NCBI RefSeq assembly: GCF_900116645.1
Contig: NZ_FPBO01000009.1
Span: forward strand, 160,101-224,100
Source: Pseudoduganella namucuonensis
GTDB taxonomy: Bacteria; Pseudomonadota; Gammaproteobacteria; Burkholderiales; Burkholderiaceae_D
Length of the DNA stretch: 64,000 nt
Direction: 5' to 3'
Positions within the stretch are counted from its first letter, which is position 1. Each line of letters opens with the position of its first letter. Shown here one piece after another: positions 17,680-26,796 of this stretch. Both the position numbers and the translations under genes were made by a program. Under the pieces are notes generated by a model, which worked only from the letters and a program-made list of their open reading frames with translations, did not search any database and was not told the DNA's origin.

Positions 17680-18507
17680 CTATGCGCGCTTGGCCAGTCG
17701 CGCCGCGATCGCGCTTAGTCCTTCCAGCGCCCCCATCGCCAGTCCCACGTCCCGCGGGCCCGGCACCTCCGGCTCGCGCGGATTGATGCGGATCAGCCGT
17801 CCGCCATGGCGCTGCACGATGCCGTGGCTGAAGTGGCGCACCGACGGTATCGCCGTCCCCGCGCCCAGCTCGACCACCACCGGCCGGCGCACCCCGGCCA
17901 GCCACGCCTGCTGTCGCGCCGCCTGCGCCTCCGAGCGCCGCTCCAGCCAGTCCCAGTCGCCGAACATCAGTATGTTCGGCCGCGCCAGCTTGCCGCAATG
18001 CGGACAGGCCGGCGGCGCGTTGCGCAGGCGGCAGGCCGCCGCGTCCACGTCCGGCTGGAACCGGTCCGCGCTCCAGATATCGCCGTCGCAGGCCGCCATG
18101 CATTGCAGGTGATGGATGGAGCCGTGGCACTCGACGATGCGCTGCGGATCGAAACCCGCCAGCTGGAACTGCCCATCCACGTTGCTGGTGAAGACGCTAT
18201 AGCCGTGCTCCATCCGCCCGCCCCAGGCGCGCAGCAAGTCGAAGCCGGCGTGCGGCCTGGTGTCGCGGTACAGCCGCAGGCGATGGCCGTAAAAGCCCCA
18301 GGCCAGCGACGGGTCCACGCGGAAGGTTTGCGGCGAGGCGACGCTGGTGAATTCCAGCCGCGCCCGGGCGAGGGCGGGGTAGGCTTTCCAGAAGCCGGCG
18401 TTGCCGCGAAAGTCGGGCAGGCCGGAATCGACGCCCATGCCGGCGCCGGCGGCGATGATGAGCGAGTCGGCTTGGGCGATGAGGTCGGCGGCTTGTTCTA
18501 TGGTCAT
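17680..18507 (-). CDS. Sir2-family NAD-dependent protein deacylase
   Basis: A 275-aa sirtuin. The NAD-binding start is typical (IIAAGAGMGVDSGLPDFRG, residues about 18-36), TSNVDGQF takes the place of the TQNID motif, and the catalytic histidine is in VECHGSIHH. The zinc-site cysteines appear as LQCMAAC and CPHCGKLARP. The insert WKAYPALARARLEF and the sequence GHRLRLYRDTRPHAGF place it in the subgroup seen in proteobacteria with an extended small domain. Role: NAD-dependent removal of acyl groups from protein lysines; targets unknown. It starts 3 bases after the stop of the small coiled-coil gene, so the two form an operon. Confidence 0.92.
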   Translation of the reverse strand: MTIEQAADLIAQADSLIIAAGAGMGVDSGLPDFRGNAGFWKAYPALARARLEFTSVASPQTFRVDPSLAWGFYGHRLRLYRDTRPHAGFDLLRAWGGRMEHGYSVFTSNVDGQFQLAGFDPQRIVECHGSIHHLQCMAACDGDIWSADRFQPDVDAAACRLRNAPPACPHCGKLARPNILMFGDWDWLERRSEAQAARQQAWLAGVRRPVVVELGAGTAIPSVRHFSHGIVQRHGGRLIRINPREPEVPGPRDVGLAMGALEGLSAIAARLAKRA

Positions 18508-18510
18508 GGG

Positions 18511-18846
18511 TCAGATGAGCGCCAAGGTCTTGGCCGCGAACCCAAGCGTTGCCAGCAAGTTGGCGATGAGCAGACCCATCATCCAGCGCCTTTCCGTGGC
18601 GGAGTCCTGGTGCTGGCGCTCGAGCTTTTGGTCGAATTTATCCTCCAGCCGTTGCAGGTCATGTCGCATTTCCGCGCGGTGAGCGTCCAGGGCGGCGCGA
18701 AGGGACCGGAATCCCTCGTTCATGTCGCCCCGTAAAGTTGTGACTGCCTGCCCCAAGTTGTCCACACCGACCTCTAGTTTTGCTATGCGTGATTCATGTC
18801 CATGATGGTCAGCACCCGGGGTGCTGTCAAGCGGGGTGGGGCTCAT
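18511..18846 (-). CDS. Small coiled-coil protein with C-terminal membrane anchor
   Basis: A 111-aa hypothetical protein. The ATG at 18846 is preceded by AAAGGAG at ideal spacing, so I reject longer in-frame starts. Residues about 18-80 are heptad-rich and charged (ESRIAKLEVGVDNLGQAV, LQRLEDKFDQKLERQHQ), predicting a coiled coil; the last 25 residues are one hydrophobic helix (MMGLLIANLLATLGFAAKTL). It resembles in layout the 90-aa protein at 55231. It lies directly upstream of the Sir2 gene and is probably cotranscribed with it. Function unknown. Confidence 0.75.
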   Translation of the reverse strand: MSPTPLDSTPGADHHGHESRIAKLEVGVDNLGQAVTTLRGDMNEGFRSLRAALDAHRAEMRHDLQRLEDKFDQKLERQHQDSATERRWMMGLLIANLLATLGFAAKTLALI

Positions 18847-18982
18847 GTGCGTGCTCCTTTCGGTGGGGCTCGGGGCGATCACACGACTCTGCGCTTGTGC
18901 GGAATTTGCCGGCTTGCGGGACCGCAAAGGTTGAGAAGCCGCTATTCCTTTCACAAACATGGCAAATCCTTAAACCGCCTGC

Positions 18983-18988
18983 TATAAT
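18983..18988 (+). promoter_or_regulatory. -10 box of the tRNA-Pro promoter
   Basis: A perfect TATAAT lies 11 bases before the tRNA 5' end; TGGCAA at 18960-18965 is a weak -35 at 17-base spacing. Confidence 0.7.
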
Positions 18989-18999
18989 GCGCCAGTCGT

Positions 19000-19076
19000 C
19001 GGGGCGTAGCGCAGCCTGGTAGCGTACTTGCATGGGGTGCAAGGGGTCGGAAGTTCGAATCTTCTCGCCCCGACCA
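19000..19076 (+). tRNA. tRNA-Pro (anticodon GGG)
   Basis: A 77-nt cloverleaf. The acceptor stem is CGGGGCG/CGCCCCG. The anticodon stem is CTTGC/GCAAG with loop ATGGGGT, giving anticodon GGG (reads CCC and CCU). The T arm is GGAAG TTCGAAT CTTCT, with the discriminator A and an encoded CCA at the 3' end. Confidence 0.95.
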
Positions 19077-19092
19077 ATAGATTCAACGAGTT

Positions 19093-19118
19093 AGGCCAGC
19101 CTTCGGGTTGGCCTTTTT
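19093..19118 (+). terminator. Terminator of tRNA-Pro
   Basis: AGGCCAGCC pairs with GGTTGGCCT (one G-T) around TTCG, running into a T-run; it starts 17 bases after the tRNA CCA. Confidence 0.85.
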
Positions 19119-19234
19119 CGTTTGGGGCCCCCCGGTGCCGTGCAACGCCATCCGATCCCGTGATGTTGTGTTTAGTCAACTTGCCTCGGCGTAACCCTGA
19201 TTAAACTCGATCAAAACCATCATCGGGCGAGCAC

Positions 19235-19681
19235 ATGAACCTCAAACGCATGCATCCGCAACGCGGCATCGCCGCAATCGAGCTAGCGTTGCTGCTGCCG
19301 GTCTTAATCGTGCTGCTGGCGATGCCGCTGTATCTGGGCCGGGTCTTCTGGCACTACTCGGTCGCGCAGAAGGCCGCCCACGACGCGGTGCGTTACCTGG
19401 CGTCGGTGCCGCTGGCGCAGATGCGCGACCCCATACGCATCGCCGCCACAGTGGAGGCCACGAGATCGATTGTCCTGGAGGAAACGGCGGACCTTCAGCC
19501 GGGCTCGATACCGGTGATCGTCGACGTCCAGTGCGACGGGCTGTCGTGCATGGGCGTTACGACCCCCACGAATGTCCGGGTTGTGGTGCGCCTCTATATG
19601 GAGGATATCTTCTATGCCGAGATATCCCAGAGGACAGATCTGCTGACGGCCGACGTCACAGCCGTTTATGTGGGCATATGA
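19235..19681 (+). CDS. TadE-like pilus assembly protein, isolated
   Basis: A 148-aa protein with the TadE/TadG hallmark at its N-terminus: a short positively charged head, then GIAAIELALLLPVLIVLL, where the conserved Glu sits at the start of a membrane helix. The remaining 110 residues are periplasmic, with paired cysteines (VQCDGLSCMG). TadE-type minor pseudopilins normally sit in a tad/flp gene cluster; no prepilin peptidase, CpaB, RcpA or TadA-like gene is in this window, so it is a solitary copy. It lies between tRNA-Pro and a tRNA-like fragment, a position that could reflect insertion next to a tRNA. Confidence 0.8.
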   Translation: MNLKRMHPQRGIAAIELALLLPVLIVLLAMPLYLGRVFWHYSVAQKAAHDAVRYLASVPLAQMRDPIRIAATVEATRSIVLEETADLQPGSIPVIVDVQCDGLSCMGVTTPTNVRVVVRLYMEDIFYAEISQRTDLLTADVTAVYVGI

Positions 19682-19684
19682 ACG

Positions 19685-19703
19685 CGGAAGTTCGAGTCTT
19701 CCG
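19685..19703 (+). other. tRNA T-arm relic
   Basis: CGGAAGTTCGAGTCTTCCG forms a complete T stem-loop (GGAAG/CTTCC, loop TTCGAGT) and differs from the T-arm of the tRNA-Pro at 19048-19066 in only a few bases. No acceptor, D or anticodon arm accompanies it. It is followed by a terminator resembling the one after the intact tRNA. Confidence 0.55.
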
Positions 19704-19711
19704 AGCCAGGA

Positions 19712-19741
19712 AAAAAGGCCAGCCTTCGGCCCGGCCTTTTT
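19712..19741. terminator. Bidirectional terminator between tadE-like gene and glpK
   Basis: AAAAAGGCC (19712-19720) and GGCCTTTTT (19733-19741) flank an inner GCC/GGC pair; A- and T-runs on both sides allow termination from either strand. The inner sequence AGGCCAGCCTTCGG is shared with the tRNA-Pro terminator. Confidence 0.85.
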
Positions 19742-19747
19742 CCTGGC

Positions 19748-21235
19748 TCAACACTTTTCCCAAGCCATTGAGCGCCGCACGGCCTCACGCCACCTGAGTA
19801 TCCTCTCCGCCCGCTGGTCGTCCGAAATCGATGGCGCGAAGCGATGCTGCGCGCGCCACAGGCCCGCCAATTCGGCCGGGCTATCCCACAGCCCCACACC
19901 CAGCCCGGCCAGTTGCGCCGCGCCCAGCGCCGTCGTCTCGATGTTCGCCGGCCGCACCACGGGCACGCCCAGTGCATCGGCCATCAGCTGCATCAGCAGA
20001 TCGTTCTTCGCGCCGCCGCCGTCCACCCGCAGTTCGGACAGTTTGACGCCCGCGTCGGCCTCCATCGCGAGCAGTACATCGACCGTCTGATACGCGATGC
20101 CTTCCAGCGCCGCGCGCGCGATGTGCGCCTTGGTCGAGCCCCGGTGCAGGCCCAGTATGGCGCCCCTGGCGTAGGGATCCCAGTGCGGCGCGCCCAGGCC
20201 GGAAAAGGCCGGCACCAGCACCACGCCGTCCGCGTCGCCGACGGTGCCGGCCAGCCGTTCGACCTGCGCGACGTCGTCGACGATGCCCAGGCCTTCCCGC
20301 AGCCATTGCAGGGTGGCGCCGGCCATGAAGGCGCTGCCTTCCATCAGGTGCGTGACCTCGCTCCCGCGCGACCAGCCCACGGTGGACAGCAAGCGGTGGC
20401 GCGACGGGGCGGGGCGGCCACCCACGTTCATCAGCATGAAGCTGCCGGTGCCGATGGTGTTCTTGGCCATGCCCGGCGCGTGGCAGGCTTGGCCGAAGGT
20501 GGCGGCCTGCTGGTCGCCGGCCAGTCCGGCGATGGGCACGGCGCCGCCCAGCAGCTCGGGCAGCGTGTGGGCGATGACGCCGCTGCTGGAGACGACTTCG
20601 GGCAGCACGGACGCCGGAATGTCGAACAGTTCCAGCAACCGCCGGTCCCATTGCATGGTCGTGATGTTGAACAGCATGGTGCGCGACGCGTTGCTGGCGT
20701 CGGTGACGTGCGCGCCACTGAGCTTGTACACCAGCCAGGAATCGATGGTGCCGAACGCGAGTTCGCCGCGCGCCGCGCGCTGGCGGGCGCCGGGGATGTG
20801 GTCCAGCATCCATTTCAGCTTGGTGGCGGAGAAGTAGGCGTCGATCACGAGACCGGTTTTCTCGCGCACCAGTTCTTGCAGACCCTGTTCGCACAGGCTG
20901 GCGCAGTGGTCGGCCGTGCGGCGGTCCTGCCAGACGATGGCGTTCATCAACGGCTGGCTCGTGGCGCGGTCCCACAGCACGCTGGTCTCGCGCTGGTTGG
21001 CGATGCCGATGGCGGCGATCTTGGAGGCGGCGACGCCATGCGCGTCCAGCACCTGCCGCGCGGCGGAGAGCTGCGAGTTCCAGATGTCGCGCGGATCGTG
21101 CTCGACCCAGCCCGGCCGCGGGAAGATCTGCCGGAACGCGTTCTGCGCCATGCCGACCACGCCGCACTCGCCGTCGAACAGCACGGCGCGCGAACTCGAT
21201 GTGCCCTGGTCCAGGGCGAGGACGTAGTTGCTCAT
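19748..21235 (-). CDS. glpK: Glycerol kinase
   Basis: A 495-aa FGGY kinase that phosphorylates glycerol to sn-glycerol 3-phosphate. The start is the ATG at 21235, giving [20 protein letters not shown] with the ATP-site phosphate loop; the frame extends upstream but without family similarity. Other signatures are [44 protein letters not shown] and the C-terminal adenosine motif [14 protein letters not shown]. The length matches the family. Its start overlaps the glpD stop as ATGA, so it is translationally coupled and is the last gene of the operon. No glycerol facilitator gene accompanies it. Confidence 0.96.
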   Translation of the reverse strand: MSNYVLALDQGTSSSRAVLFDGECGVVGMAQNAFRQIFPRPGWVEHDPRDIWNSQLSAARQVLDAHGVAASKIAAIGIANQRETSVLWDRATSQPLMNAIVWQDRRTADHCASLCEQGLQELVREKTGLVIDAYFSATKLKWMLDHIPGARQRAARGELAFGTIDSWLVYKLSGAHVTDASNASRTMLFNITTMQWDRRLLELFDIPASVLPEVVSSSGVIAHTLPELLGGAVPIAGLAGDQQAATFGQACHAPGMAKNTIGTGSFMLMNVGGRPAPSRHRLLSTVGWSRGSEVTHLMEGSAFMAGATLQWLREGLGIVDDVAQVERLAGTVGDADGVVLVPAFSGLGAPHWDPYARGAILGLHRGSTKAHIARAALEGIAYQTVDVLLAMEADAGVKLSELRVDGGGAKNDLLMQLMADALGVPVVRPANIETTALGAAQLAGLGVGLWDSPAELAGLWRAQHRFAPSISDDQRAERILRWREAVRRSMAWEKC

Positions 21236-22794
21236 GCCCGTGCGGTCCTGTAGCCGGGGGCAACCTGGTGCCCGCGCAGGCGCATCCAGGTATCGACCGC
21301 CGCCGCGGCGGACGATGGCGCGTGCAGGCCGAGTTTCGTGCGGCGCCACAGCACGTCTTCCGCCGTGGCGGCCCATTCCACGTCCATCAGGTATTCAAGT
21401 TCGCGTTCGTACAACTGCGGCGCCACCTCCGCACCCATGTCGCTCAATTGCCTGCAGCCGTCCAGCATGCGGTTGGCGCGGGTGCCGTAGGTGTGGGCGT
21501 AGCGCCGCACCAGGGCCGGCGGCAGCCAGTGGTAGCGGGCGCACAGGCTGGTGGCGAAGCGGGTGAAGTGGCGCACCGAGTCGTTCGTGGCGCCCGCGCC
21601 GAGCACGTCGCCGCCGGGCAGGCAGGCGTGGGCCGTCCAGGCCTTGCCCGGCACTTCCATCATCCCGGCCAGGCTGTCGACGGCGTTTTCGGCCAGCGTG
21701 CGGTAGGTGGTGATCTTGCCGCCGAATACGGACAGCAGTGGCGCCGCGCGCCGGTCGGTGACGATCTCGTAGTCGCGCGTCAGCGCCTGGGCGCTGCCCG
21801 CGCCGTTGTCCACCAGCGGACGCACGCCCGCGTAGCTCCAGATCACGTCCGCCGGCGCGATCTTGTTCTTGAAGTAGGTGTTGCTCAAGCCGCACAGGTA
21901 GTCGACTTCCGGTTCGCTGATGCGGACCTCCCTCGGGTCGCCGTCGTAGTCGATGTCGGTGGTGCCTATCAGCGTGTACTCTTCCTGGTAGGGGATGGCG
22001 AAGACGATGCGGCCATCGGCGTGCTGGAAGATGTAGGCGTCGTCGTGGCCGAACAGCTTGGGCACGACGATATGGCTGCCTTTCACCAGGCGCAGCGGCC
22101 GCTGCTTCGGGCCGTCGGCCATGGCGTGCAGCTTCATGGCCCACGCGCCGCTGGCGTTGACCAGGCTTTTCGCGCGCACGTCGATCCGCGCGCCGTCGCC
22201 GGCGCGCAGCTCCGCGTGCCAGCGCTTGTCCCGCGCGGCCACGGCGGCGAGGCGGGTGCGGGTGAGTATGCGGGCGCCGTGCTCCGCCGCCGCGACCGCA
22301 TTCAGCACCACCAGGCGCGCGTCGTCCACGCAGGCGTCGGAGTAGATGTAGCCTCGGTTCAGCCCGGGCGCCAGCGGCACACCGGCGGGATGCAGCGTCA
22401 GGTCCAGCTGGCGCGAGGCGCGCAGCAGTTCGCGTTTGGCCAGGCGGTCGTAGAGGAACAGGCCGCAGCGCAGCATCCACGCGGGACGCAGGCCGCGCAC
22501 GTGCGGCATCACGAAGCGCAGTTCGCGGATCAGGTGCGGGGCGGAGCGCAGCAGCACTTCGCGTTCGCGCAGCGCCTTGCGCACCAGGCCGAATTCGTAG
22601 TACTGGAGGTAGCGCAGGCCGCCGTGTATCAGTTTGGACGAGGCGGAGGAGGTGTGCGCGCCGAGGTCGTCCTGCTCGCACAGGATGACGGAGAGGCCGC
22701 GTCCGGCGGCGTCGCGGGCGATGCCGGCGCCGTTGATGCCGCCGCCCACCACCAGCACATCGCATTCGAGCTGTTCTGTCTGTCGCATCTTCAT
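21232..22794 (-). CDS. glpD: Aerobic glycerol-3-phosphate dehydrogenase
   Basis: A 520-aa FAD-dependent enzyme oxidising glycerol 3-phosphate to dihydroxyacetone phosphate at the inner membrane with electrons passed to quinone. The dinucleotide fold is at the N-terminus ([20 protein letters not shown]), followed by [15 protein letters not shown], the typical GlpD substrate region, and [13 protein letters not shown] and [14 protein letters not shown]. The chosen ATG at 22794 overlaps the TGA of the regulator upstream; the ATG at 22788 is possible. Its stop overlaps the glpK start. Confidence 0.96.
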   Translation of the reverse strand: MKMRQTEQLECDVLVVGGGINGAGIARDAAGRGLSVILCEQDDLGAHTSSASSKLIHGGLRYLQYYEFGLVRKALREREVLLRSAPHLIRELRFVMPHVRGLRPAWMLRCGLFLYDRLAKRELLRASRQLDLTLHPAGVPLAPGLNRGYIYSDACVDDARLVVLNAVAAAEHGARILTRTRLAAVAARDKRWHAELRAGDGARIDVRAKSLVNASGAWAMKLHAMADGPKQRPLRLVKGSHIVVPKLFGHDDAYIFQHADGRIVFAIPYQEEYTLIGTTDIDYDGDPREVRISEPEVDYLCGLSNTYFKNKIAPADVIWSYAGVRPLVDNGAGSAQALTRDYEIVTDRRAAPLLSVFGGKITTYRTLAENAVDSLAGMMEVPGKAWTAHACLPGGDVLGAGATNDSVRHFTRFATSLCARYHWLPPALVRRYAHTYGTRANRMLDGCRQLSDMGAEVAPQLYERELEYLMDVEWAATAEDVLWRRTKLGLHAPSSAAAAVDTWMRLRGHQVAPGYRTARA

Positions 22795-23639
22795 TCGGCC
22801 TGGTTGGTTAAGGTGGCGCCGCTCATCAGCCAGTCCGGCCAGCGGAAGGCGGCGGGCTGGCGTGGTGGCCGCGCGCGCGCCGGGGCGGACGCCACGGCGG
22901 CCGGCGGCGCGGCGCGGTACGGCAGCAGCGCGCCCTCGAAGCGGGCATGCGTGCGTTCCACGGCCTCGAACGGCTCGGCGTCCGCCGCCCTGTCGTGCAA
23001 GGCGTGGAGCAGCTTGAAGAGGGACGCCGCGAGCGGGCCTGGCTGGCATTCGGGCGCCAGGTGTCCCGCGGCGATCGCCTCGTGTATGGCCTGCGTGAAG
23101 GCGTTGCGCCAGCGCGCCTTGCCCAGTTCCACGCACGCCGCCAGGGCGCCGGGCAGCTTGTCGAGGCGCGCCGGAGGCATCAGGTAGATGCAGTGCCGCG
23201 CCTCGCCCGCGAAGTGCGCCCCGCTGGCGTCGAACAGCTTGCGGAGCCGGGGCAGGCCGGCCTCCGCCTCCCGCGCCGCTTGGAGCACCTGGCGCGCGAA
23301 CTCCTCCTCGTAGGCGCGCAGCACGACCGCCTGCAGCGCGGCCATGGTGCCGGCCTGCTCGTAGATGGCGCTGCGGCTGGCGTTCATGTGCCGCGCCAGC
23401 CGCACCATCGACAGCGCGTCGAAGCCATGCTGGCGCACGATGGCGAGCGCCGTGCGCGCCAGCCGCTCGTGGGCGAGCTGGCATTCGCGCAGCTGGCTGC
23501 GCACCTCCATGGGTGACGGCGGCGGCAGGCCGGAGGCCCGGCGCTGGCGCAGCCAGGCGCGTACCGCCGCCTTGCCCCGCGGCGCCGCGGTCAGCGGGGA
23601 ATCGTAGCGGCGCGCGCCGGCCGTGTATGGCGTGTTCAT
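22791..23639 (-). CDS. TetR-like transcriptional regulator within the glycerol operon
   Basis: A 282-aa protein with an unusual 55-residue N-terminal extension before a TetR-type DNA-binding head (RTALAIVRQHGFDALSMV, then LARHMNASRSAIYEQAGTM). The helical remainder contains SGAHFAGEARHCIYLMPPAR and an Ala/Pro-rich tail of about 40 residues. TetR regulators of glycerol or lipid operons usually sense acyl-CoA or the imported substrate; that is inference here. Both ends are coupled by ATGA overlaps: its start to the hydrolase stop and its stop to the glpD start. Being embedded in the operon implies it regulates its own expression. Confidence 0.75.
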   Translation of the reverse strand: MNTPYTAGARRYDSPLTAAPRGKAAVRAWLRQRRASGLPPPSPMEVRSQLRECQLAHERLARTALAIVRQHGFDALSMVRLARHMNASRSAIYEQAGTMAALQAVVLRAYEEEFARQVLQAAREAEAGLPRLRKLFDASGAHFAGEARHCIYLMPPARLDKLPGALAACVELGKARWRNAFTQAIHEAIAAGHLAPECQPGPLAASLFKLLHALHDRAADAEPFEAVERTHARFEGALLPYRAAPPAAVASAPARARPPRQPAAFRWPDWLMSGATLTNQAE

Positions 23640-24532
23640 GCGGCGTTCCCGCCTGGCCGCGTGGTCACGCCGTCGAGCACGCGGTCCAGCCACGCCAGCA
23701 GGTTGGCGATGACTTCCGCGCGGTTGGTCTCGTTGAGCACCTCGTGCCGCGCGCCGCCATACACGTGGGTGGACACGTCGCGCATGCCGGTCTTGCGCAG
23801 GCGCCGCACCAGCACGTCGAACCAGGCCAGCATGCCGTTGACCGGATCGCTGTCGCCGGTGAACAGCAGCAGCGGCAGGTCCTTCGGCATGCGCTCCAGC
23901 TGCGCCGGATCGGCCGTGCGCGCGCCGGTGTCGAAGATGGAGAACAGCGATTCCAGCGTCAGCGCGAAGCCGCACAGCGGATCCGCCACGTAGGCGTCCG
24001 GCACGGCCGGGTCGCGGCTGAGCCAGTCCACCGGCGTGCGGGCGTTCGGCACCGTGGCGTTGGCCCCTTCGACCGTCCAGCCGGACACCCTCGGGTCGAG
24101 CAGCTCCAGCGCCGTGGTGCCGGACAAGGCGCAGGCGTGCAGCAGGTCCGCGTGGTCGAGCAGGTAGATCTGCGCGGCCATCGATCCCATGCTGTGCGCC
24201 AGCATGACGAGCGGCACGCCGGGATGCGTGGCGCGGATGTGGCGCGACACCGTCGCCATGTCGTCCACCAGCCCCTGGAAGCCGCGCGGGCCGAAGTCAC
24301 CCAGCTCGCCCTTTTCCCGCGCCAGCCGGCCGTGCCCGCGATGCTCGCTGGCGACCACGCCGTAGCCGGCGTCCACCAGCGCCTCGGCCACGTGCTGGTA
24401 GCGGGCCGAATGCTCGGCCATGCCGTGGACGATCTGCACGATCGCCCGCGGCGCGCCGCGCCCCCATGACATGGTCTCGATCTCCCGGCCGTCGCCGGCC
24501 CGCAGGGTGTGGCGTTGTGCCTGTGTGCTCAT
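23636..24532 (-). CDS. Alpha/beta hydrolase, monoacylglycerol-lipase-like (serine aminopeptidase S33 fold)
   Basis: A 298-aa cytoplasmic hydrolase. Two ATGs are adjacent (24535 and 24532); GGAGG lies two bases before the first and five before the second, so I prefer 24532. The lid-type family signature is VQIVHGMAEHSARYQHVAEA, the nucleophile elbow is LAHSMGSMAAQ, the acid is in FTGDSDPVNG and the histidine in GGARHEVLNE. This combination is that of bacterial and plant monoacylglycerol lipases and lysophospholipases. With glpD and glpK directly downstream and an acyl-CoA ligase upstream, hydrolysis of an acylglycerol to fatty acid and glycerol is the simplest reading. Confidence 0.85.
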   Translation of the reverse strand: MSTQAQRHTLRAGDGREIETMSWGRGAPRAIVQIVHGMAEHSARYQHVAEALVDAGYGVVASEHRGHGRLAREKGELGDFGPRGFQGLVDDMATVSRHIRATHPGVPLVMLAHSMGSMAAQIYLLDHADLLHACALSGTTALELLDPRVSGWTVEGANATVPNARTPVDWLSRDPAVPDAYVADPLCGFALTLESLFSIFDTGARTADPAQLERMPKDLPLLLFTGDSDPVNGMLAWFDVLVRRLRKTGMRDVSTHVYGGARHEVLNETNRAEVIANLLAWLDRVLDGVTTRPGGNAA

Positions 24533-24552
24533 CATTGCCTCCGTCGTCCTGG

Positions 24553-26712
24553 TTAGTAGCGGAACGTCACGTCCACGCCATAGCGGCGCGGGTACGGCAC
24601 GGTGGTGAACTTCGTCTGCGACGTCGGGTCCAGCACGATGCCGGTGGGATTGCGGTTGTCGCTCAGATTTTTACCATACACCGCCACTTCGACCTTTTTC
24701 GATGGACTGAGCAGGGCCACGCGGGCCGCCACGTCGCGCGTCACGCCCACGCGCGACTTCGGCGCGTTGGTGGCGAGGAAGTACTGCTCGCCGACCAGGC
24801 TGGCGTCGCCGTGGAAGCTCAGCTTGTAGCCGCCGGCGACCAGCATGTTGTAGTCGATGCCGGCGTTGGCGGTGTAGCGGGGCGCCTCGATCATGCGCTT
24901 GCCCGACAGGTCGGCGCCGTTCAGCAGCAGCGAACGATAGGTGCCGTCCAGCAGGCCGACGCTGGCGTTGAAGCGCAGGTCGCGGGTGGCCTGCAGCATC
25001 GCTTCGAATTCCGCGCCGGTGATCTGCGACTGCCCTGCGTTGACCAGTTGCTGCGAGCTGATGCCGACCACGTTCAGGAATTGCTGCTGCTTGAAGTCGT
25101 AGCGGAAGGCGGACGCGTTCAAGGTCAGCTTGCGGTCCAGCACCTGCGACTTCACGCCCACCTCGAAGGAGTTCAGGTACTCCGGCTTGGCCACGTTCAG
25201 GTCCGCCGCGTTGGTCAGCGCGCCGCCGTTGAAGGCGCTGCTGCGGTAGCCGCGCGCGTAGTGGCCGTAGACCATCAGGTCGCGCGTGACCTTCATGCTG
25301 GCGCCCAGGCGGCCGGTGGGCTTGGCGTCGCTGTAGCTCAGGGTGGGCTGCACCGGGATGATGGGGGTGACGTGGAAACCGCTCAGGTCGCCCTCGTCGC
25401 GCGTGTAGCGCAGGCCGCCGTAGACGGTGACGCGTTCGTCCACGTCGTAGGTGCCGTCCACGTAGGCGGCGTGGGAACGGCGCTCCTGGTGGTAGCGCTG
25501 GCCCAGGATCGGCAGCACCGGCGGGCCGCCGAAGATGGTGTAGGTGGTGCCGATGTCGACGTTGTCGCGCTGGTGGTAGACGCCGGCGATGAACTGGAAC
25601 GGGCCGTCGAAGGAGCTGGAGAAGCGCAGGTCCTGGCTGAACTCGTGCGTCTTCGAGCGGAAGTCGATGTGCAGCAGCGGGTCCATGGTGCCGTCCGCGT
25701 CCACCAGGTTCAGGAAGCGGCCGTTCAGGAAGGAGGTGATGGAGGTGATGGTGCCGAAGTCCAGGCTCTTGTTCAGCGTCAGGTAGCCGCCGCTGCCGCG
25801 CACCTCGATGACGCCGGAGCGGTCGGTGGCCACTTCGCGGTCGCCCAGGCGGGCGCCGGTGAAGGGATTGACGCGCGGGTCCTTGCCGTTGGCGTTCAAG
25901 CCGTTCGCCGCCAGGCCCTCGTTGGTCGCGCCGATGGCTTCCGGGTTGTTGTTGACCGCGAACAGGCGCAGCGTGCCGGTGAGGCCGTCGTCGCCCTTGT
26001 AGCCCAGCGTCAGGCGCATGGCCTTGCGTTCGATGTTGGACAGGTCGTGCCCGGCCGGGTTGACGTTCTTGATGTAGCCGTCCGACCGCGCGCCAGTGAA
26101 AGCCAGGCGCGCGCTCAGGCGGTTCTCGATCAGCGGCACTTCCACCATGCCCTTGGCCTCGCGGTAGTTGTTGCTGCCCACGCCCAGCGTCAGTTCGCCC
26201 TGCTGGCGGAAGGTCGGCTTCCTGGAGATGAAGTTCACCGCGCCGGCCGTGGTGTTCTTGCCGAACAGCGTGCCCTGCGGGCCGCGCAGCACCTCCACCC
26301 GCTCGACGTCGAAGATCTGCGCGCCGCCCAGGTATTGGGCGCCGACGTAGACCTCGTCGAAGAAGGCGCCGGTGGGCGAGATGGCGTTCAGGTTGAACTC
26401 GGAGCTGGAGATGCCGCGCAGCGAGAACTTGGGCTGCGATTCGTCGCCCAGGGTGGACACGCGCAGGTTGGCCACCAGGCGGGCGATCTCCGTGCCGGTG
26501 TCCAGCTTGGCGTTGGCCAGCGACTGGGCGTTCATCACATTGACCGACACCGGCACCTCCTGCAGGAACTGCTCCCGTTTCTGGGCGGTGACCACGACCT
26601 TGTTTTCGTCCGCGATGTGGTTGGCCGGCGCGGGGGCTTGCTGGGCGTGGGCGCTGGCCGCCATGCCGAGCACCGCCACGGTGCCGAGTACATTCTTTTT
26701 GGTGTTGCGCAT
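24553..26712 (-). CDS. TonB-dependent outer-membrane receptor of the acylglycerol locus
   Basis: A 719-aa receptor with signal peptide MRNTKKNVLGTVAVLGMAASAHA. A plug domain starts near residue 40 (VVVTAQKREQFLQEVPVSV) and includes VERVEVLRGPQGTLFGKNT; the 22-strand barrel follows and ends with the C-terminal aromatic YGVDVTFRY. The TonB box is probably near ENKVVVTAQ. The type (short plug, no signalling extension) is the large group annotated for siderophores, lipids or terpenoids. It stands 17-20 bases before the hydrolase gene and 61 bases after the ligase gene, so it is probably the outer-membrane entry for the lipid processed by the neighbours. Confidence 0.92.
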   Translation of the reverse strand: MRNTKKNVLGTVAVLGMAASAHAQQAPAPANHIADENKVVVTAQKREQFLQEVPVSVNVMNAQSLANAKLDTGTEIARLVANLRVSTLGDESQPKFSLRGISSSEFNLNAISPTGAFFDEVYVGAQYLGGAQIFDVERVEVLRGPQGTLFGKNTTAGAVNFISRKPTFRQQGELTLGVGSNNYREAKGMVEVPLIENRLSARLAFTGARSDGYIKNVNPAGHDLSNIERKAMRLTLGYKGDDGLTGTLRLFAVNNNPEAIGATNEGLAANGLNANGKDPRVNPFTGARLGDREVATDRSGVIEVRGSGGYLTLNKSLDFGTITSITSFLNGRFLNLVDADGTMDPLLHIDFRSKTHEFSQDLRFSSSFDGPFQFIAGVYHQRDNVDIGTTYTIFGGPPVLPILGQRYHQERRSHAAYVDGTYDVDERVTVYGGLRYTRDEGDLSGFHVTPIIPVQPTLSYSDAKPTGRLGASMKVTRDLMVYGHYARGYRSSAFNGGALTNAADLNVAKPEYLNSFEVGVKSQVLDRKLTLNASAFRYDFKQQQFLNVVGISSQQLVNAGQSQITGAEFEAMLQATRDLRFNASVGLLDGTYRSLLLNGADLSGKRMIEAPRYTANAGIDYNMLVAGGYKLSFHGDASLVGEQYFLATNAPKSRVGVTRDVAARVALLSPSKKVEVAVYGKNLSDNRNPTGIVLDPTSQTKFTTVPYPRRYGVDVTFRY

Positions 26713-26739
26713 TGTTGTCTCCTTTGTTGTAGTTGTAGT

Positions 26740-26762
26740 GCCGCTGGCAAAAAACCAGCGGC
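26740..26762. other. Hairpin upstream of the TonB receptor gene
   Basis: GCCGCTGG (26740-26747) pairs with CCAGCGGC (26755-26762) around a 7-base A-rich loop in the 61-base gap between the ligase and receptor genes, next to the palindrome at 26770. It could attenuate or stabilise the downstream transcript. Confidence 0.4.
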
Positions 26763-26769
26763 AAAATCA

Positions 26770-26796
26770 GGGGTCAGACCCGCGGGGTCTGACCCC
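26770..26796. repeat. Palindromic repeat, GGGGTCAGACCC family, copy A
   Basis: GGGGTCAGACCC and GGGTCTGACCCC are exact complements with a 3-base spacer. Weaker outer arms (AAAACC... and GGTTTT...) extend the symmetry to about 26751-26815. The stop codon and last few codons of the ligase gene lie inside the repeat. Confidence 0.85.
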
